Positions 1 through 12,739 of a stretch of DNA of 64,000 bases are shown piece after piece. The stretch is from contig OZ316898.1 in the NCBI GenBank assembly GCA_973895155.1, positions 13,020,001-13,084,000 on the forward strand, given 5' to 3'. Made by a program: the position numbers and the translations under genes. A model generated the notes under the pieces. The model was not told the DNA's origin. It did no database searches and was given only the letters and a program-made list of their open reading frames with translations. Position 1 is the stretch's first letter, and each line of letters begins with the position of its first letter. The stretch is from Marsupella aquatica. Lineage: Eukaryota > Marchantiophyta.

Positions 1-3000
1 CTTTCTTTTCACATGCCTCGGTTGGGTCTTTTGTCGCTTCTTGATGCGTTTTTGCTTTTATCGGGTTGCGGCCTGTCATGTCTACGTTGAGAGTGTTGGC
101 GCGGGGCAAGCGCCCAACCCCACCCCACACTTCTCCCCCGTCCTCCCCTCCCCCTCGTGGCCGTCTTCGTGTTTGCTCTTCTTCACTGGATCTCTCTCAT
201 CTTCGTGATGATCCCATGCCCGATGCTCTGCCAGTCCCCCCCGTCTACTGCCCACCCCATCGTCGCCCTGGCTCCTCTCCCCACCCCATTCCCCCTCCAC
301 CCATTCATCATCCTCCTTCGGCCTCCTCGTCCACATCTGTTCCACCCCCACCTCCTGTCCAGTCTTTCCCTGCTCCCTCCCCGGACGAGCGTCCCCTGCA
401 TACTTGTCCTGACTGTGGATGGGTTGGCATCTCCCTCCCTCATCATCGCGGGCGGGGCCGGTGCCATCGTCGCCAGCAAGCACAATCCCAGCCTCAGCCC
501 CCTATTGACCCGGTTAGCTCTGCCCCTCCCTCCTTGGAGGCTCCCGAGCAGGCATGGAGTTGGGTTCGCACTCTAGACCCCCTTCCAGCCTACCATCCAG
601 GGTACATTAGACCTCGCCTTTATAACCACATTCCTCTGGCGCTGCGCCCTATAGTTCGGTCCTCCTTGTTGCAACTCATGCAGCTTATCTTGGCGCATCC
701 TATGGAGGTCTCCTATTGGTCTTTACTGATGTTTTTACCACAGTGGACTCTTACCCTCCCTAGTCATGGTGGTCGTGTGGGTCACCGTGAGACTGCCTCT
801 CGTATCCATCGTTTTTTGCGGGGAGATTGGGAGCAGCTTCAGGAAGAGTACTTTCTTCGCGCCCGGTCTTTTACCGCCCGTGCTTTGTCTGACCCAACTC
901 GCCACTCTCATCCCCCTGAGCATAGACGTCTTCGTCGCTCTTGTCGTTTAGCCCAGGCTGGTGAATATCGTCGGGCTGTCCAGGCCCTTTCTCCCACCAC
1001 ACCAGCCCCCCCCTGGCGAGGTCACCTCGTTGGCCCTTCAGGATCTCCATCCGCAGCCCCATGATCAGCTCCCTTTGTTTGTCGAAGATTTTGAGCCTGA
1101 GGAGGATCTTCAGTTTAGTAGGGACCACTTCACCTATGCCTTCCTCCATGCCCCGCGTTGTTCTGCTGGTGGCCCCTCCGACTATGTCTTTGAGCATTTT
1201 CGTGATTTATTCCCCCCTGAGGATCCTCAGTTTGGTTTTCCAGTTTTCTTCTCCTTTTGCCAGTGTATTGCAGCCGGTCGTTTGCCTCCTCCCGTCTCTC
1301 GGCTCTTGAGTGCTTCTCGTTTATTGGCCATGGCTAAGTCTTCACCGGGTGTTCGGCCAATTGCTATTGGGGAGGTTTTTCTTCGTCTTGTGTCTCGCAC
1401 ACTTTCCTCACAGTTTCGCTCTGCACTATCGGATCATCTCTCTCCACATCAGTTTGCAGTTGGCGTTCCTGGCGGTTGTGAGACGGTTATTGCGGGTATT
1501 CGAGCTACATTGGACCTCCACCCTGATTGGGTTGTCCTCCAGGTTGATGTCTCTAACGCTTTTAATACGGTTTCTTGGGCAGCCATTTTTCGTGCTTTGA
1601 GGGCGGCGGATCCAGACATCCAGTCCCTGATCCCCTTTGTCCGTTGTTTTTATGGACTCGAGGCCCCACTCTTCTATAGTCATCACTCCTCTACAGGTGT
1701 GTATACCACTCTTTCCTCTGCAGAAGGTACACGTCAGGGTGACCCTTTGGGTGGGCCTCTTTTTGCCATTGCCCATTTTACAGCTTTACGGGAAGCTGCC
1801 ATGGCCCACCCCCAGTGTATCTTCCCCTCCCTTTCAGATGACACCCACATCATTGGTCCTCCTGCCGCGGTTACTTCTGCCCTCGCCACTCTTTCCACCC
1901 ATTTGATGGGCCTCGGTTTACGAGTTCAGCCTGTGAAGAGTCGTGCATGGAGTCCAGCTGGGTTACCCTCTGATCTTGTGCTTCCCCCAGGGTTCTTACG
2001 TCCAGCCGATGGTCTTCGGGTCCTTGGCTCCCTAGTCGGTACCGCCTCCTTTTGCTCATCTTTCATCGCTGACTCTATACAGGCTGCCTTAGCCCATACT
2101 CCTATGCTCCCTAAGTTAGCAAATTCTCAGGCAGCATTTGGGATGTTGTTGAGGTGCATCCACCCTCATGCGTCTTATCTGGCTAGGACGCATCCCCCTA
2201 TCGAGGATCTTTGTCTCCACCTTTGAGCATTTGATGTCTCCATTCGTCAGACCCTGGCCTCTCTTTTAGGTCCGGGTACGTTGCTCTCATCTCCGTGGCT
2301 TCATCGACAACTCAGTCTTCCTATCTCGCAGGGTGGTTTTGGGCTTACTTCCATTGAGAGCCTTGCACCTTTGGCCTTTTTGGGTGCATGGGCGGCCGCC
2401 TTCTCGTTGTTGGCCGATCGTTTTCTTATTGAGGATCGCCCTTTTTTACTTTCATCTCTCATGGAGGTAGAGGAGGGTTCCCTCCCGTTTCAGGTTCATT
2501 TGCGCACAGCGCGGTCCTCATTACCAGATCCCGTTCGTGCCGCGTTACCTTCTTTCCAGGAGTTTTTATCCTTGGATCCCGTTCGTCTTCAGGCAGACCT
2601 CGCTGGGCGTATGCACACTTTCACCCTTTCCAGCATCCTCTCCGAGGCACCTGACACAGACCGAGCTCGGATTCTTTCTTCTGGAGGGAAGGGCGCAGGT
2701 GGATGGCTTCAGGCCAATCCAGTCATTCCTCATTTGCGGATGTCTTCAACGGTGTTCTCCACAGCCATGCGTCTTCGTCTGGGGCTGCCCCACCCACTTC
2801 TTGCAGGTTTACCTCCTTCTTGCACTTGTGGGAAGCCTTGTGATGCCACAGGTGTCCATCTTCTTCGGTGCAGTTTGGGAGGTGAAACCATTATTGTTCA
2901 CGACGCTGTGCGAGATGCGACTGCTCAGGTTCTCTCTGGCTCTTTGGTATGCGTGCGGTGGGAGGTGGTACTCGAGTTACCTGGTCCTCCATCACAGCGG

Positions 3001-3720
3001 TTACGGGTGGATCTTACCATGGTCCGTGAGGGTCAACGTACTTTGGCAGATGTTGTGGTGGCAAACCCATTGCGCCAAGACATCATTGGGACAGCGGCAA
3101 CTACGGCAGGGGCAGCAGCGTCACGTGCGGCAACAACGAAGGAGGCCAAATATGCTGCACGAGCTTCATCCGACAGCTTCCTCCCCCTTGCTGTGGAGCT
3201 ATTTGGGCGTCTTCATCCTCAGTTTGATGGGCTTCTTCGGCAAGCTGCCCGGGATGTTCATGGCCGAATGGGTCCCACCGGACCCCCGCTTTCTATTTTG
3301 ACCACGCATTTTTGCCAACGCATTTCAGTCACCTTACAGCGTGCTCAAGCTCGGGCCATCTATCATCGATCTCTTACAGTGGGTGCTAGTGTGCCTCCGC
3401 AGTGGCTAGCTCCCCTTGAGGATGTTCCAATCCCACTTGCCGATCTAGTTTTGACTCTTGATGTGGACCATTAGCTTTTTGCACAATCAGTAGGAATGAT
3501 GAGGACCTCGGTCCGCTTGGGTTAGTTTTAGTCTCTCTCTCTTTCTTGGTTTTTAGGGGTTCCCTATTGTTCATTTCTTACTTTTAGTTCCTCTTTCTTG
3601 GTGTTTAGTGGTTCCCTTTTGCTCACTTCTTTTTCGATTGGTTTTGTCCACTTGGGCCCTCTTTTGTTTGTTCATTTGTACTCTGTTTGGTCCCTTTGTA
3701 TATAAAAAGTGTGTATATTT
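1..3720 (+). mobile_element. Non-LTR retrotransposon with probable C-terminal restriction-like endonuclease (degenerate)
   Basis: A single reading frame, broken in two places, encodes a zinc finger, a reverse transcriptase, a Cys/His knuckle and a probable PD-(D/E)XK nuclease, in that order. There is no AP endonuclease domain, no integrase and no LTR, which fits the RLE class of non-LTR retrotransposons (R2-, HERO- or Utopia-like). The 5' end lies at or before the window edge. The 3' end is uncertain: a T-rich tail runs to about 3720, contains two diverged copies of a roughly 45-base segment (about 3535-3580 and 3590-3630), and shows no poly(A). The class is fairly secure; the clade is inference. 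Confidence 0.75.
78..3474 (+). pseudogene. Reverse transcriptase / RLE polyprotein, frameshifted and with one nonsense codon
   Basis: First ATG in frame is at 78. The first third is Pro-rich and carries a Cys/His finger (CPDCGWVG...HH...CH, about 403-467). The frame shifts inside a run of eight C at 1006-1013; the alternative frame then continues from about 961 to 2223. A TGA at 2224-2226 interrupts it, and the same frame resumes to 3474. RT motif A (VDVSNAFN) lies near 1540-1565, motif B (GTRQGDPLGGP) near 1726-1758, and motif C reads SDD at about 1834-1842. A C-x-C-x3-C-x5-H-x3-C knuckle is at 2821-2871. A candidate nuclease core follows (RVDLTM near 3004, then LADVVVANP near 3043), then a conserved tail with FLPLAVELFG. 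The enzyme would prime reverse transcription at a nicked chromosomal target. The copy looks inactive unless the C-run shift and the stop are tolerated. Confidence 0.75.
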
Positions 3721-4455
3721 CTTTTTTCACATCGGAAGATGTTTTGTTACGGGTCCACTTAGAGACTCTTGCAAATTTATAAATTCAGAGAAAATTCCAC
3801 ATCATCCATTCATTCTTATCCGTTGGATTTTACTTATCAATGGTGGAGATTGCGCAATGTGTCGTATCACTCGTGTGACCATTCAAGACACTCATGTGGC
3901 AACCGTGAAGAAAATGTTGGGTTCATTTGCAAGAATGATACACATTCTTTGATGCCAAATTTAAACAAAAACTTGGATAGTACTTTGGGTAATAAAATAA
4001 GATAACAAGCTAGTCTTAACCATTGATGTTTGTTGATCAATGATGAGAGTTGTGCAACGTGGGTTGATGCACAATAAAGTCGCTTGTGTAAAAATTGTCA
4101 TGTGTGCGAGAATGGAAGTGCGTGCAAGAATAGTAATGTGTGTGAGAAGTATAACGCATGCCAAATCTATGCTAGTTGTCACTCAAAAACTGGGAAAGAG
4201 TAATTATTAAATATGGGCCAGTAATGTGGGTCAACTAAGTTGCAGCCAAAATCAACATGGATCTCTAAAAAAATCATTTTTATTCTACTCAACCAAATGG
4301 GATGAACATTCTCTATGGGATAGAGGAAAGCTGGGGGAATCTAGTATTAAAGTTGGAGCTCAAACTTAGCTCCAAATTGTGAGTTAAAAATATATTGATA
4401 TGACAATTTTGTCGATCTTAATCCAATCTCAGTTACGCTAAGCCTACTTAAGGAT
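3721..4455. other. Intergenic, no gene seen
   Basis: AT-rich sequence with only short chance ORFs. A small perfect hairpin (arms TTGGAGCT / AGCTCCAA, 7-base loop) lies at about 4354-4376. Nothing else can be supported. Confidence 0.5.
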
Positions 4456-5070
4456 GTGTGCACCCTAAGTAATATCTTAACTCATAACCTTATCAATTTC
4501 AAAGTTACAATTGGGGTCAAACAGTACACCGACCCTTGCGGATGTGTGCACCAGAATGCCTTAACTTGTAACCTTATTAATTTTAAAGTTACAATTGGGG
4601 TCAAACTGTACACCGACCCTTGCGGATGTGTGCACTAAAATGCCTTAACTTGTAACCTTATTAATTTTAAAGTTACAATTGGGGTCAAACAGTACACCGA
4701 CCCTTGCGGATGTGTGCACCAGAATGCCTTAATCTGTAACCTTATTAATTTTAAAGTTACAATTGGGGTCAAACAGTACACCGACCCTTGCGGATGTGTG
4801 CACCAGAATGCCTTAACTTGTAACCTTATTAATTTTAAAGTTACAATTGGAGTCAAACAATACATCGACCCTTGCGGATGTGTGCACCAGAATGCCTTAA
4901 CTTGTAACCTTATTAATTTTAAAGTTACAATTGGAGTCAAACAATACACCGACCCTTGCGGATGTGTGCACCAGAATGCCTTAACTTGTAATCTTATTAA
5001 GTTTAAAGGTATAATTGGGGTCAAAAAGTACACCACCCTTCCGGATGTGGGCACCAAGATGCCTTAACTT
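4456..5070. repeat. 84-bp tandem repeat array, about seven units
   Basis: The motif GATGTGTGCA recurs at 4541, 4625, 4709, 4793, 4877 and 4961, exactly 84 bases apart; a degraded unit follows at 5044 (83-base step). Each unit contains an imperfect palindrome (TTGTAAC ... GTTACAA) around an AT core. Because 84 is a multiple of three, stop-free frames exist on both strands. They translate to repeats of the same 28 residues and are not evidence of a gene. Confidence 0.95.
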
Positions 5071-6831
5071 GTGATCTTCTTAATTTTTAACATAAAGACA
5101 ATGTTATGTTAAGTAGTATCAAATGTTGATTTTGCTCTTGCTATTTCTATTGGAAAAGGAATTCAAAAGGAAATAACTCTCAATCTAAAGTCTTATTATG
5201 CCTTTCTTTGTAGCACAGTTCCTTAGATAGAGTATCAATATTTACATCTTTTCAGTTGTCAAGATTTGAAAAAGTATTTACAAGTAAAATATGAAACTCC
5301 ACTTTTCAGGTCAAACAGTTCACTAAGTTTAGATATGAATATCAGAAGTTGCAAATTAGAACTTTTCACTTTCTTTTATCTAGAAATAATTACCACAAAT
5401 CAATGGACGAAGGTGAAATCTTGGAATTGAACAAATGTTTGAAATAGGTTTATCATAAAATATATTAGCAATCACACTTCTTGACCATAAGGAGAGAAGA
5501 GAAAGAAGGCCAACCTGTATTTCAAGTATTGAGCTTGCTATTGATTATAAAATAATTCGTAAACTCTCCCAAGTTTATCTAGCAACCAAGAGTAAAATGT
5601 TCATCTCAAGAAAGGGTGAAGAGGGGGCTCAACCATTGAATTGAAAGGACATTGGGTCACTTCACAACTAATAGAATCCATACAAATTGTAATTATTAAA
5701 CAAAACATGCAATGCTACAAACCTACCTGGGTCACATGATGAGAGCCATACAAAAAATACTCTGCCACTTGATGTCTGCCTCCAAGCTTGAATGTCTCCT
5801 GTAAACCATACTCCCACCTAGCCTGAAGTATGCTATTAAACCCCACTATGATCACCCTAGGCACACCAAAAGAGTCATGAGTTCAACCTCCAATCAGCCT
5901 CCACAAGCACAACAAATTAGTCCCTAAACAATGAACACAACATCACTAAATCTCCTATCCAGCCTATTTTTGTTCAATTTATTAGTTATAATCTCTACAT
6001 AATGGGGAAAGCTACATTTAATAATAAGACAAAATAACATCATAAAGTACAATTGATTACATAATCCACATCATGCAAGAAAACAAGTGTTCATAGTCCC
6101 ATGAAAGTTGGTCTATATGACCTCTCTCTCTCCAACACCTATGATGATTCTACACTTATGGTTTTTGTCTTTGTTTCCACTTGCCATGATCATTAGGACA
6201 TTGATGAGAATTTTGTTTTATTAGCATGTATTAACATATTGAATCTTCAAACTAAGTTGCCCAAGATAATATCAAAGATATTTACAACTACTGTAGTGAT
6301 TCAATCCAAGCCATCATTTTTCTTGTTGCATCCTCTTATTATTATAGATGAGCTTTAAATGTCATTCTTACCAAAATTAAATTTTATGCACATGAATTTA
6401 AAACAACAGATTTATATCGCTCCTTTCAATGCACTTTGGCAATCTGATCTAGCCTACATATATAGAACACTCCTTTGAATGCACTTTGACAATGTGATCT
6501 AGCCCATACACAACACTCTATTGAATGCACAATCCACCCAAAAATGAATTGAGCTGGACCCACATACTAGTTTATTCAAAACAATAAAAACACACTACTA
6601 TAGATTTTTTGATTATGGATGAACTGTCTGCATGTGAGATCATAATCCTTAGGCATTGATTATGAAAAATGTAGTAACTCAATACAAGATTGCACTTACA
6701 AAGGATTCCTCGTTGGCTATTTGTTTTTCTTTTTTGCCAATTGCTTTTTTGCAAAAACCAAGCCAAGCTCAAATCCTTTGCTCTGGGTCAAGCACTTGCT
6801 AAGTTGAACAAGCATGGTAACTTTTAAGGTT
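5071..6831. other. AT-rich intergenic DNA, no gene seen
   Basis: No ORF with codon structure or recognisable domain. A two-copy tandem duplication of about 60 bases (…AATGCACTTTG.CAAT.TGATCTAGCC…) lies at about 6420-6535. Confidence 0.5.
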
Positions 6832-6836
6832 GTTTT

Positions 6837-7181
6837 TGTTGAGCATTGACGACAATTGCAATGGCAAGCCCATGAACCATCCAACGCATAAGAGTCGACA
6901 CAGAGAGATACGTGGTTCACCTCCACATGAGGCTACGTTCACGGGAATACACAAGAGCTTTACTGCACTCTAGGCCGACCGGCCATACCAAGCATCCACA
7001 ACACAAGCTCTCTCTATCTCTCAACTAGCTCCGTAAGAATGAGCCTGAGTTCCATCTCTCCAAGCAAACACTGCTTGCTTATAGAGTGTGCACAGCATGA
7101 CTAACCTAACCAAGTCTGAAACTAAGGTTAGCCTTAACTACGGTACAGTCGTAACTCTAGACCTAAGAGTAAATCCTAACA
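6837..7181 (-). repeat. 3' LTR of the Copia element
   Basis: 345 bases, TG...CA ends, about 97% identical by eye to 12754-13098. On the minus strand it is preceded by the polypurine tract. Confidence 0.95.
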
Positions 7182-7192
7182 ATCTCCCCCTT
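7182..7192 (-). other. Polypurine tract of the Copia element
   Basis: The minus strand reads AAGGGGGAGAT immediately before the 3' LTR. This is the usual plus-strand primer position and sequence type in plant Copia elements. Confidence 0.9.
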
Positions 7193-7410
7193 GACTCTGG
7201 TCTAGGGAGGGTAAAGACTGCAACCTATATGATTGCTCAGCGGGAAGTTCTGGAAAGAAAAACCCCCGGAAAAACCAAACTGGTTTTTCCCTCTTTATAC
7301 GAGAGTAGACCAGAACTAAGCCGTAGCCTATACAAGGAATGAGCAAGAGCATATCTTAGTATCTACACAAATGTTAAGTAACCCTACTTGTGAGGCAATT
7401 GCAAAACCTA

Positions 7411-10400
7411 CAACGCATCACGATGTCTAGAAAAACTCTCCAAAGGAATCACTTTGGTAAAAGCGTCAGTCGGGTTGAGTTTACCGTCAATCTTGACTAG
7501 CTCAAACTGATTATCAGACACAGCCTGCCTGATAAAATGGTACCTGACATCGATGTGCTTCACTCTGCTGTCCATTACCTAGTTCACAGCAAGATGGAGC
7601 GCACTCTGACTATCACAATGGAGCTTCACATTCCCCTGTGGCAATCCCATCTCAGTGATAAGTCTATCCAACCAAATCGCTTCCTTTGTTGCTTCCGTTG
7701 CTGCAACATACTCCGCTTCTGTAGTAGACTGAGCAATGCACTTCTGCAGAGTAGACCTCCAACTTATGCATCCACCTCCTAATGTGAACACATAACCTGT
7801 TGTTGACCTCCTCCGATCCAGATCCTGTGCATAGTCAGCATCTACATAGCCCATCAATGATCTAGCATTATCAGCATGTGCATCAAACAATAGACCATGA
7901 TCCACGGTACCCTTCAAGTACCGAATAATCCACTTCACTGCTTCCCAGTGTACCTTCCCTGGATTCAACATGTACTTGCTCACCTTGCCCATAGCCATGG
8001 CAAGATCAGGTCTAGTGCAAGTCATCAAATACATAAGACTCCCCACTGCTTTGTCATAAGGAACCTTTGACATCAGCCCCTTCTCTATCTCATCCGTAGG
8101 ACAAAATGCTGATGACAACTTGAAGTGTGGAGCCAACGGGGTACTTACTGGCTTGCTATCCCCCATGTTGAACCTTGCAATTACCTTCCTCGCATAACTG
8201 CTTTGCGTCAACCATAGCTTGCCAGCCTCCAAGTCCCTAGTGATCTCCATACCCAAAATCCTCTTAGCTGGCCCTAAGTCCTTCATCTTAAACTCTGCAC
8301 TAAGTAGTGCCTTGAGCTTAACAATCTCAGACCTATCCTTGGCCGCAATAAGCATGTCATCCACATAAAGTACTAAAACAATGAACCCAAAGACAGCATT
8401 CGTCACCGGTTTAAGATACACACAAGGGTCAAACACACTCCTATGAAAGCCTTGTGCACAAATCCAATCATCAAACCGCTTATTCCATTGTCTTAGTGAC
8501 TGCTTCAACCCGTACAAGGATCTCAGCAATCTGCAAACCAAATCCTCTTGCCCTCTCTTCACAAAACCTAGCGGCTGTCTCATGAAGATCACCTCTTCCA
8601 AGGTGCCATAGAGGAAGGCTATGATAACATCCATCTGATCTAGCAGCAGACCAAACATTACAACAAGCACACACAATAGCCGTATTGTTGAGTACTTAGC
8701 AACTGGTGATAAGACCTCATTGTAATCCACACCTTTTTCCTGTGTGAATCCCTTGGCTACGAACCTAGCCTTGTAGACCTTCGATCCACCTCCCGTGGAT
8801 TGATCCTTCAGCTTGTATATCCACTTGCTGTCCACCACTTGCTGTCCCTCAGGCAGCTTGACAAGCTCCCAAGTTTTGTTGTCCTTCAGTGACTGCATCT
8901 CCGTTTGCATTGCTATAGTCCACTCCTGCTTCTCCTTAGAAGCACTTGCCTCATGAAATGAAGAAGGTTCCCCTTCTTCTAGTATCAACGCATCACCCTC
9001 ATCTTCAGTAATAAAATCCTTCTCTTGCAACTGAGATGAATCAACCCACTGTCCATACCTTGGTGGAGCGTGTACAGTGCAACCAGATGTTCTTCTAGCC
9101 GATGACTCCGGTTGATCTACGTTAGCTGGTACAATTTGAAGCTCAGCAGCATCCACTTGCTGCTCACCAGCATCAACAAACTCCTCTAGTTCCTCTGGCA
9201 CAGGAACCAGCTCCATAATTGGAGCAACTCCTTCTCTTCGATCATGCATCTCATGACCAATCTCCCCCTCAACGAGATCCGGGATAGAAGATTTTCCTTT
9301 GTCAGTACGGGAGACCTAAGTATTCTCCCCCTCCTTCAATAATCTGGATTCATTGAAGGAAACATCCCTACTGACAACGAGCTTACAGGCAATAGGATCC
9401 CATAGCCTATAGGCTTTCACACCATTCTGGTACCCAAGAAAAACACATTTCTTGGATGTAGGATCCAACTTGATCCTATTCTGCTTCGGTGTGAGAGCAT
9501 ATGCATCACTTCCAAAAACTACCAAGCCATGATAGTCTACTTGCCGCTTATAGCGCATCTCAAATGACATTTTGAAATTGATAGCACTAGAAGGAGAAAG
9601 ATTTACCAAATAAGCTACGGTATTGACAGCTTTTGCCCAAAATTACTGTGGTAAACCTGATTGGCTCAACATACTCCGTGACCGCTCCAATAGTGTCCGA
9701 TTGAGCCTCTCAACGACACCATTCTGTTGCGGAGTATAAACTGTGGTGAGATGGCGAGTTATCCCCTATTCTGAACAGTATTCTTCAAATTCCACTGAAG
9801 TGTACTCCCCGCCATTGTCTGACCTCAGACTCTTCACCCTTGTATCCAAACACTTGACCATGTTTCTAGTCTGATTCTCCATCTGGGCCTTCCACTTCTT
9901 AAAAATGGATAAGACATCAGACTTATGCGTCATGAAATAAATCCACATAAATCGTGAGTAATCGTCAATAAATGATACATAGTATAACTTTCCAGAGTGT
10001 GAGGGAGTCGGGGATGGACCCCACACGTCACTATGTATGTACTCAAGAACCATCTTGGAACGATGTGTTCCAACACCGAAAGCACGACGATGTTGCTTTC
10101 CAAGAATGCAATGCTCACAGAACTCTAATTTACAAGATTGCAAATTAGAAATGAGTCCATTCTTCAGTAAGATAGCCAAACCCTTCTCACTCATGTGGCC
10201 TAGCCGTGAATGCCACAGATGAGTCATCTCCTCGTGAGACTTGGTTACATTGGCCTCTCCACATACAGTATTGCTCTGCAACACATACAAATTCTTCTGT
10301 CTGCTCCCCTTCAAGATCACCGTCTCTCCTGACCTGACTTGAAGTTCACCATCAATAACGCTCCATTGATGACCATTTGAATCCAACACACCCAGTGAAA

Positions 10401-11763
10401 TCAGATTCTTACGCATGCCAGGTACATACCTGACTCCGGATATTGTGCGCACAGTGCCATCAAACATTTGAATCTTCACAGACCCAATACCCTCAATTTG
10501 ACAGGAGTGATCATTTCCCATCAGAACTGAACCGTTTGAAATAGAGTAAGAACTGAAAAACTCTTGAATGTAACAAATGTGAAAAGAGCAAGCACAATCA
10601 AGAATCCACACATCATCTGCTCTCCTAGATGACGTGCACAGGGCATACCCCTGGCTTCATAATACATACTCATCATTGAGTAAATCAGCATCTCCATCAG
10701 CCCTAGCCACATTTACCGATGAAGATTCAGCTGCCTTTTCTTTACAGTCTCGCTTGAAGTGTCCAACTTGGTTGCACTTCCAACATGTCACCTGCCTTCT
10801 CTGAGGGGATTTGCCTCTAGACTTAGATCTGGATTTAGATCTAAACTGGGTTCTATTGTCCCCAGTTGGTCTCTGCATACTCCTCCCACGGTTAACATTG
10901 AGGGCAGCACCAGAGGATGAAGGATGTGACGTGATGTGCATCTTCTGCTGAAGATCATCACTAAGCAGAGAACTTACCACGTTATTGTATGAAATGGTAT
11001 CCCTATCACGATGCAACAACACCCGTGATAGGGATTGGTAAGATGGAGACAATGAACTGAGAAGCTGCAGAGCCTTCGTCTCATCATTCAAAGTCTCCCC
11101 AAGGTTTTCCAAGTCAACGACCATGTCGTTGAAAGCATCCACATGGTCCTGCAACTTTGTATCGGATTCCTTCATCGTGAAACTCATCAGTTTGTAGGAA
11201 GTATAGAGCCGGTTCGACAACTCCTTGCGGTGATACTTGCTCTGCAATTCCGCAAATAAGGACATGCAGTCCTTATGTGCACCCAACTGCTTGATGATGG
11301 GAGGCATGAGATAGAGTGTAACACACCACACTCCCTGCTCCTACATGCGGTCCCATTGTTTCTCATCAACATCGTCTTCACGAGGGCTTAGCAGTTGGCC
11401 CATCCCTGAAGCATAGAGCACTCCCTTCACCAGCTTCTCCCAAAGCAAGTAGTCAGAGCGCCCATCATACTTTGTCACTTCATACTTGGGTCCCCCAAGC
11501 TTGAACGTACCCATCTTCTTCTTTGGCATTATCGTGAGCTCCGGTAGTAGAACAACTTCCTCCACCACTCATCGCACCGGTGATGGTACCGGTGTCACGT
11601 GCTCTTCCTCCTGCTCCTTTCTCTCCACCTCAAACCGCCGCGGTGATCCTCGTGCTTCAAGTTCCACGTCTTCAAAAATCTCCTCTGAATCACTCATATG
11701 AGAATGACGTTTTTCACAACTTCTCAAAAAAAACTCAAAACTAATCACCGCCGTGTAGCCCAT
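7411..11763 (-). pseudogene. Copia gag-pol polyprotein with seven in-frame stops
   Basis: One continuous minus-strand frame. Gag (about 11700-10660) has a UBN2-like core and a CCHC zinc knuckle (CWKCNQVGHFKRDC). The protease active site reads LDCACSFH where the family has an Asp-Ser-Gly/Ala core, so the Ser is Cys here. Integrase has the HHCC finger and the catalytic Asp/Asp/Glu region (HSDVWGP, SDNGGEYTS) at about 10190-9780. RT has the YVDD box near 8360. RNase H has YVDADYAQD near 7840 and continues past a stop to HIDVRYHFIR and a terminus near 7411. In-frame stops are at 11569, 11341, 10657, 9766, 9643, 9316 and 7579 (left coordinate of each). Six of the seven are one C-to-T change from CGA or CAG. 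The spread of stops rules out an intact product. Confidence 0.93.
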
Positions 11764-11799
11764 GAGGCTAGGAGTTCACGAGGCTCCCCCTGGTCACTC

Positions 11800-11935
11800 C
11801 GGGTCGCCCTTGGAGCGAGGCGCCCTCGGGTCGCTCTTGGAGCGAGGCGCCCTCAGGTCGCCCTTGGAGCTCCCTCGGGTCGCTCTTGGAGCGAGGCGCC
11901 CTCGGGTCGCCCTTGGAGCGAGGCTCCCTTTAAGT
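11800..11935. repeat. GC-rich 27-bp tandem repeats in the Copia leader
   Basis: Four to five units of about 27 bases built on CTTGGAGCGAGGCGCCCTC, one with a short deletion. They lie in the roughly 1-kb untranslated leader between the primer site and gag. They are much more GC-rich than the rest of the element. Confidence 0.85.
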
Positions 11936-12739
11936 CGCCCTCTGAAACCCTATTGCTATGAAAATCCCGCCGCAATTCCTGGACAAAGTTACTGTTCACT
12001 AACTTTGTCATTTTCCTTGTGCCCTAGGTCGCCGCCGCACCTCACCTCTCCGCGGTGCGCAAAGTTGCCGTAGGAAACACAATTTGCCAACATCCAATGT
12101 TGCTTGCTGCTGCCAATTCCACGATTAGAAATGATGAAATGTTGCCGAATTGCACAGGCACAATCTGCGAGCTCACCAGAGAAAAAATCTTCCATCGTGT
12201 CACACTCACTCCGCGTCAAGTGCCAATCCCGGACTCAAAATGACCGTCTTGACGCGATCAAAACATTGAGCCATAGCACTTTGCGATTCTTCCTCCAAGA
12301 TGGACGTGACGACGAGTAACCCGATTCAGATGAAAACCTGTGAAAAAATCTGAACATCTCCTTCACTCGGCACGATGCACTCGGTAACCACTCGACAGCA
12401 ACTCAACTACCAAAATGAACAGCTCGCTTTAACCTCCAACATGAGCTATAACATGCGATGCCTCCCGCACTGCACAACTCAAACCGTTGAAAAATGATCT
12501 CTGGTTTCTCCCCCGAAATACCGTCGAACACGAAAAAACTCCAGATCGACGCAAACTTTGATTCCTCCGCACCACGTATACAGATCAACGAGTTCTAACG
12601 ACCGTTAGAAAGCCCTCTCACTAATCTATCCGTTCAGTCACACACACATTCAAGTTTCATGCGACAAAACTCCGAATGTAACACTGACAATGAACGCTGG
12701 AAAACCGTCACAAAAAAGACCTCGTCTCCTCCCAGGCAT

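Noticed and set aside
157-576. Alternative-frame ORFs over the N-terminal part of the RT element
   Set aside because: Pro/His-rich by-products of C-rich sequence; the zinc-finger frame is the one that joins to the RT.
4456-5067. Long ORFs on both strands encoding a 28-residue repeat
   Set aside because: They arise because the tandem unit is 84 bases; no start context, domain or codon bias supports a protein.
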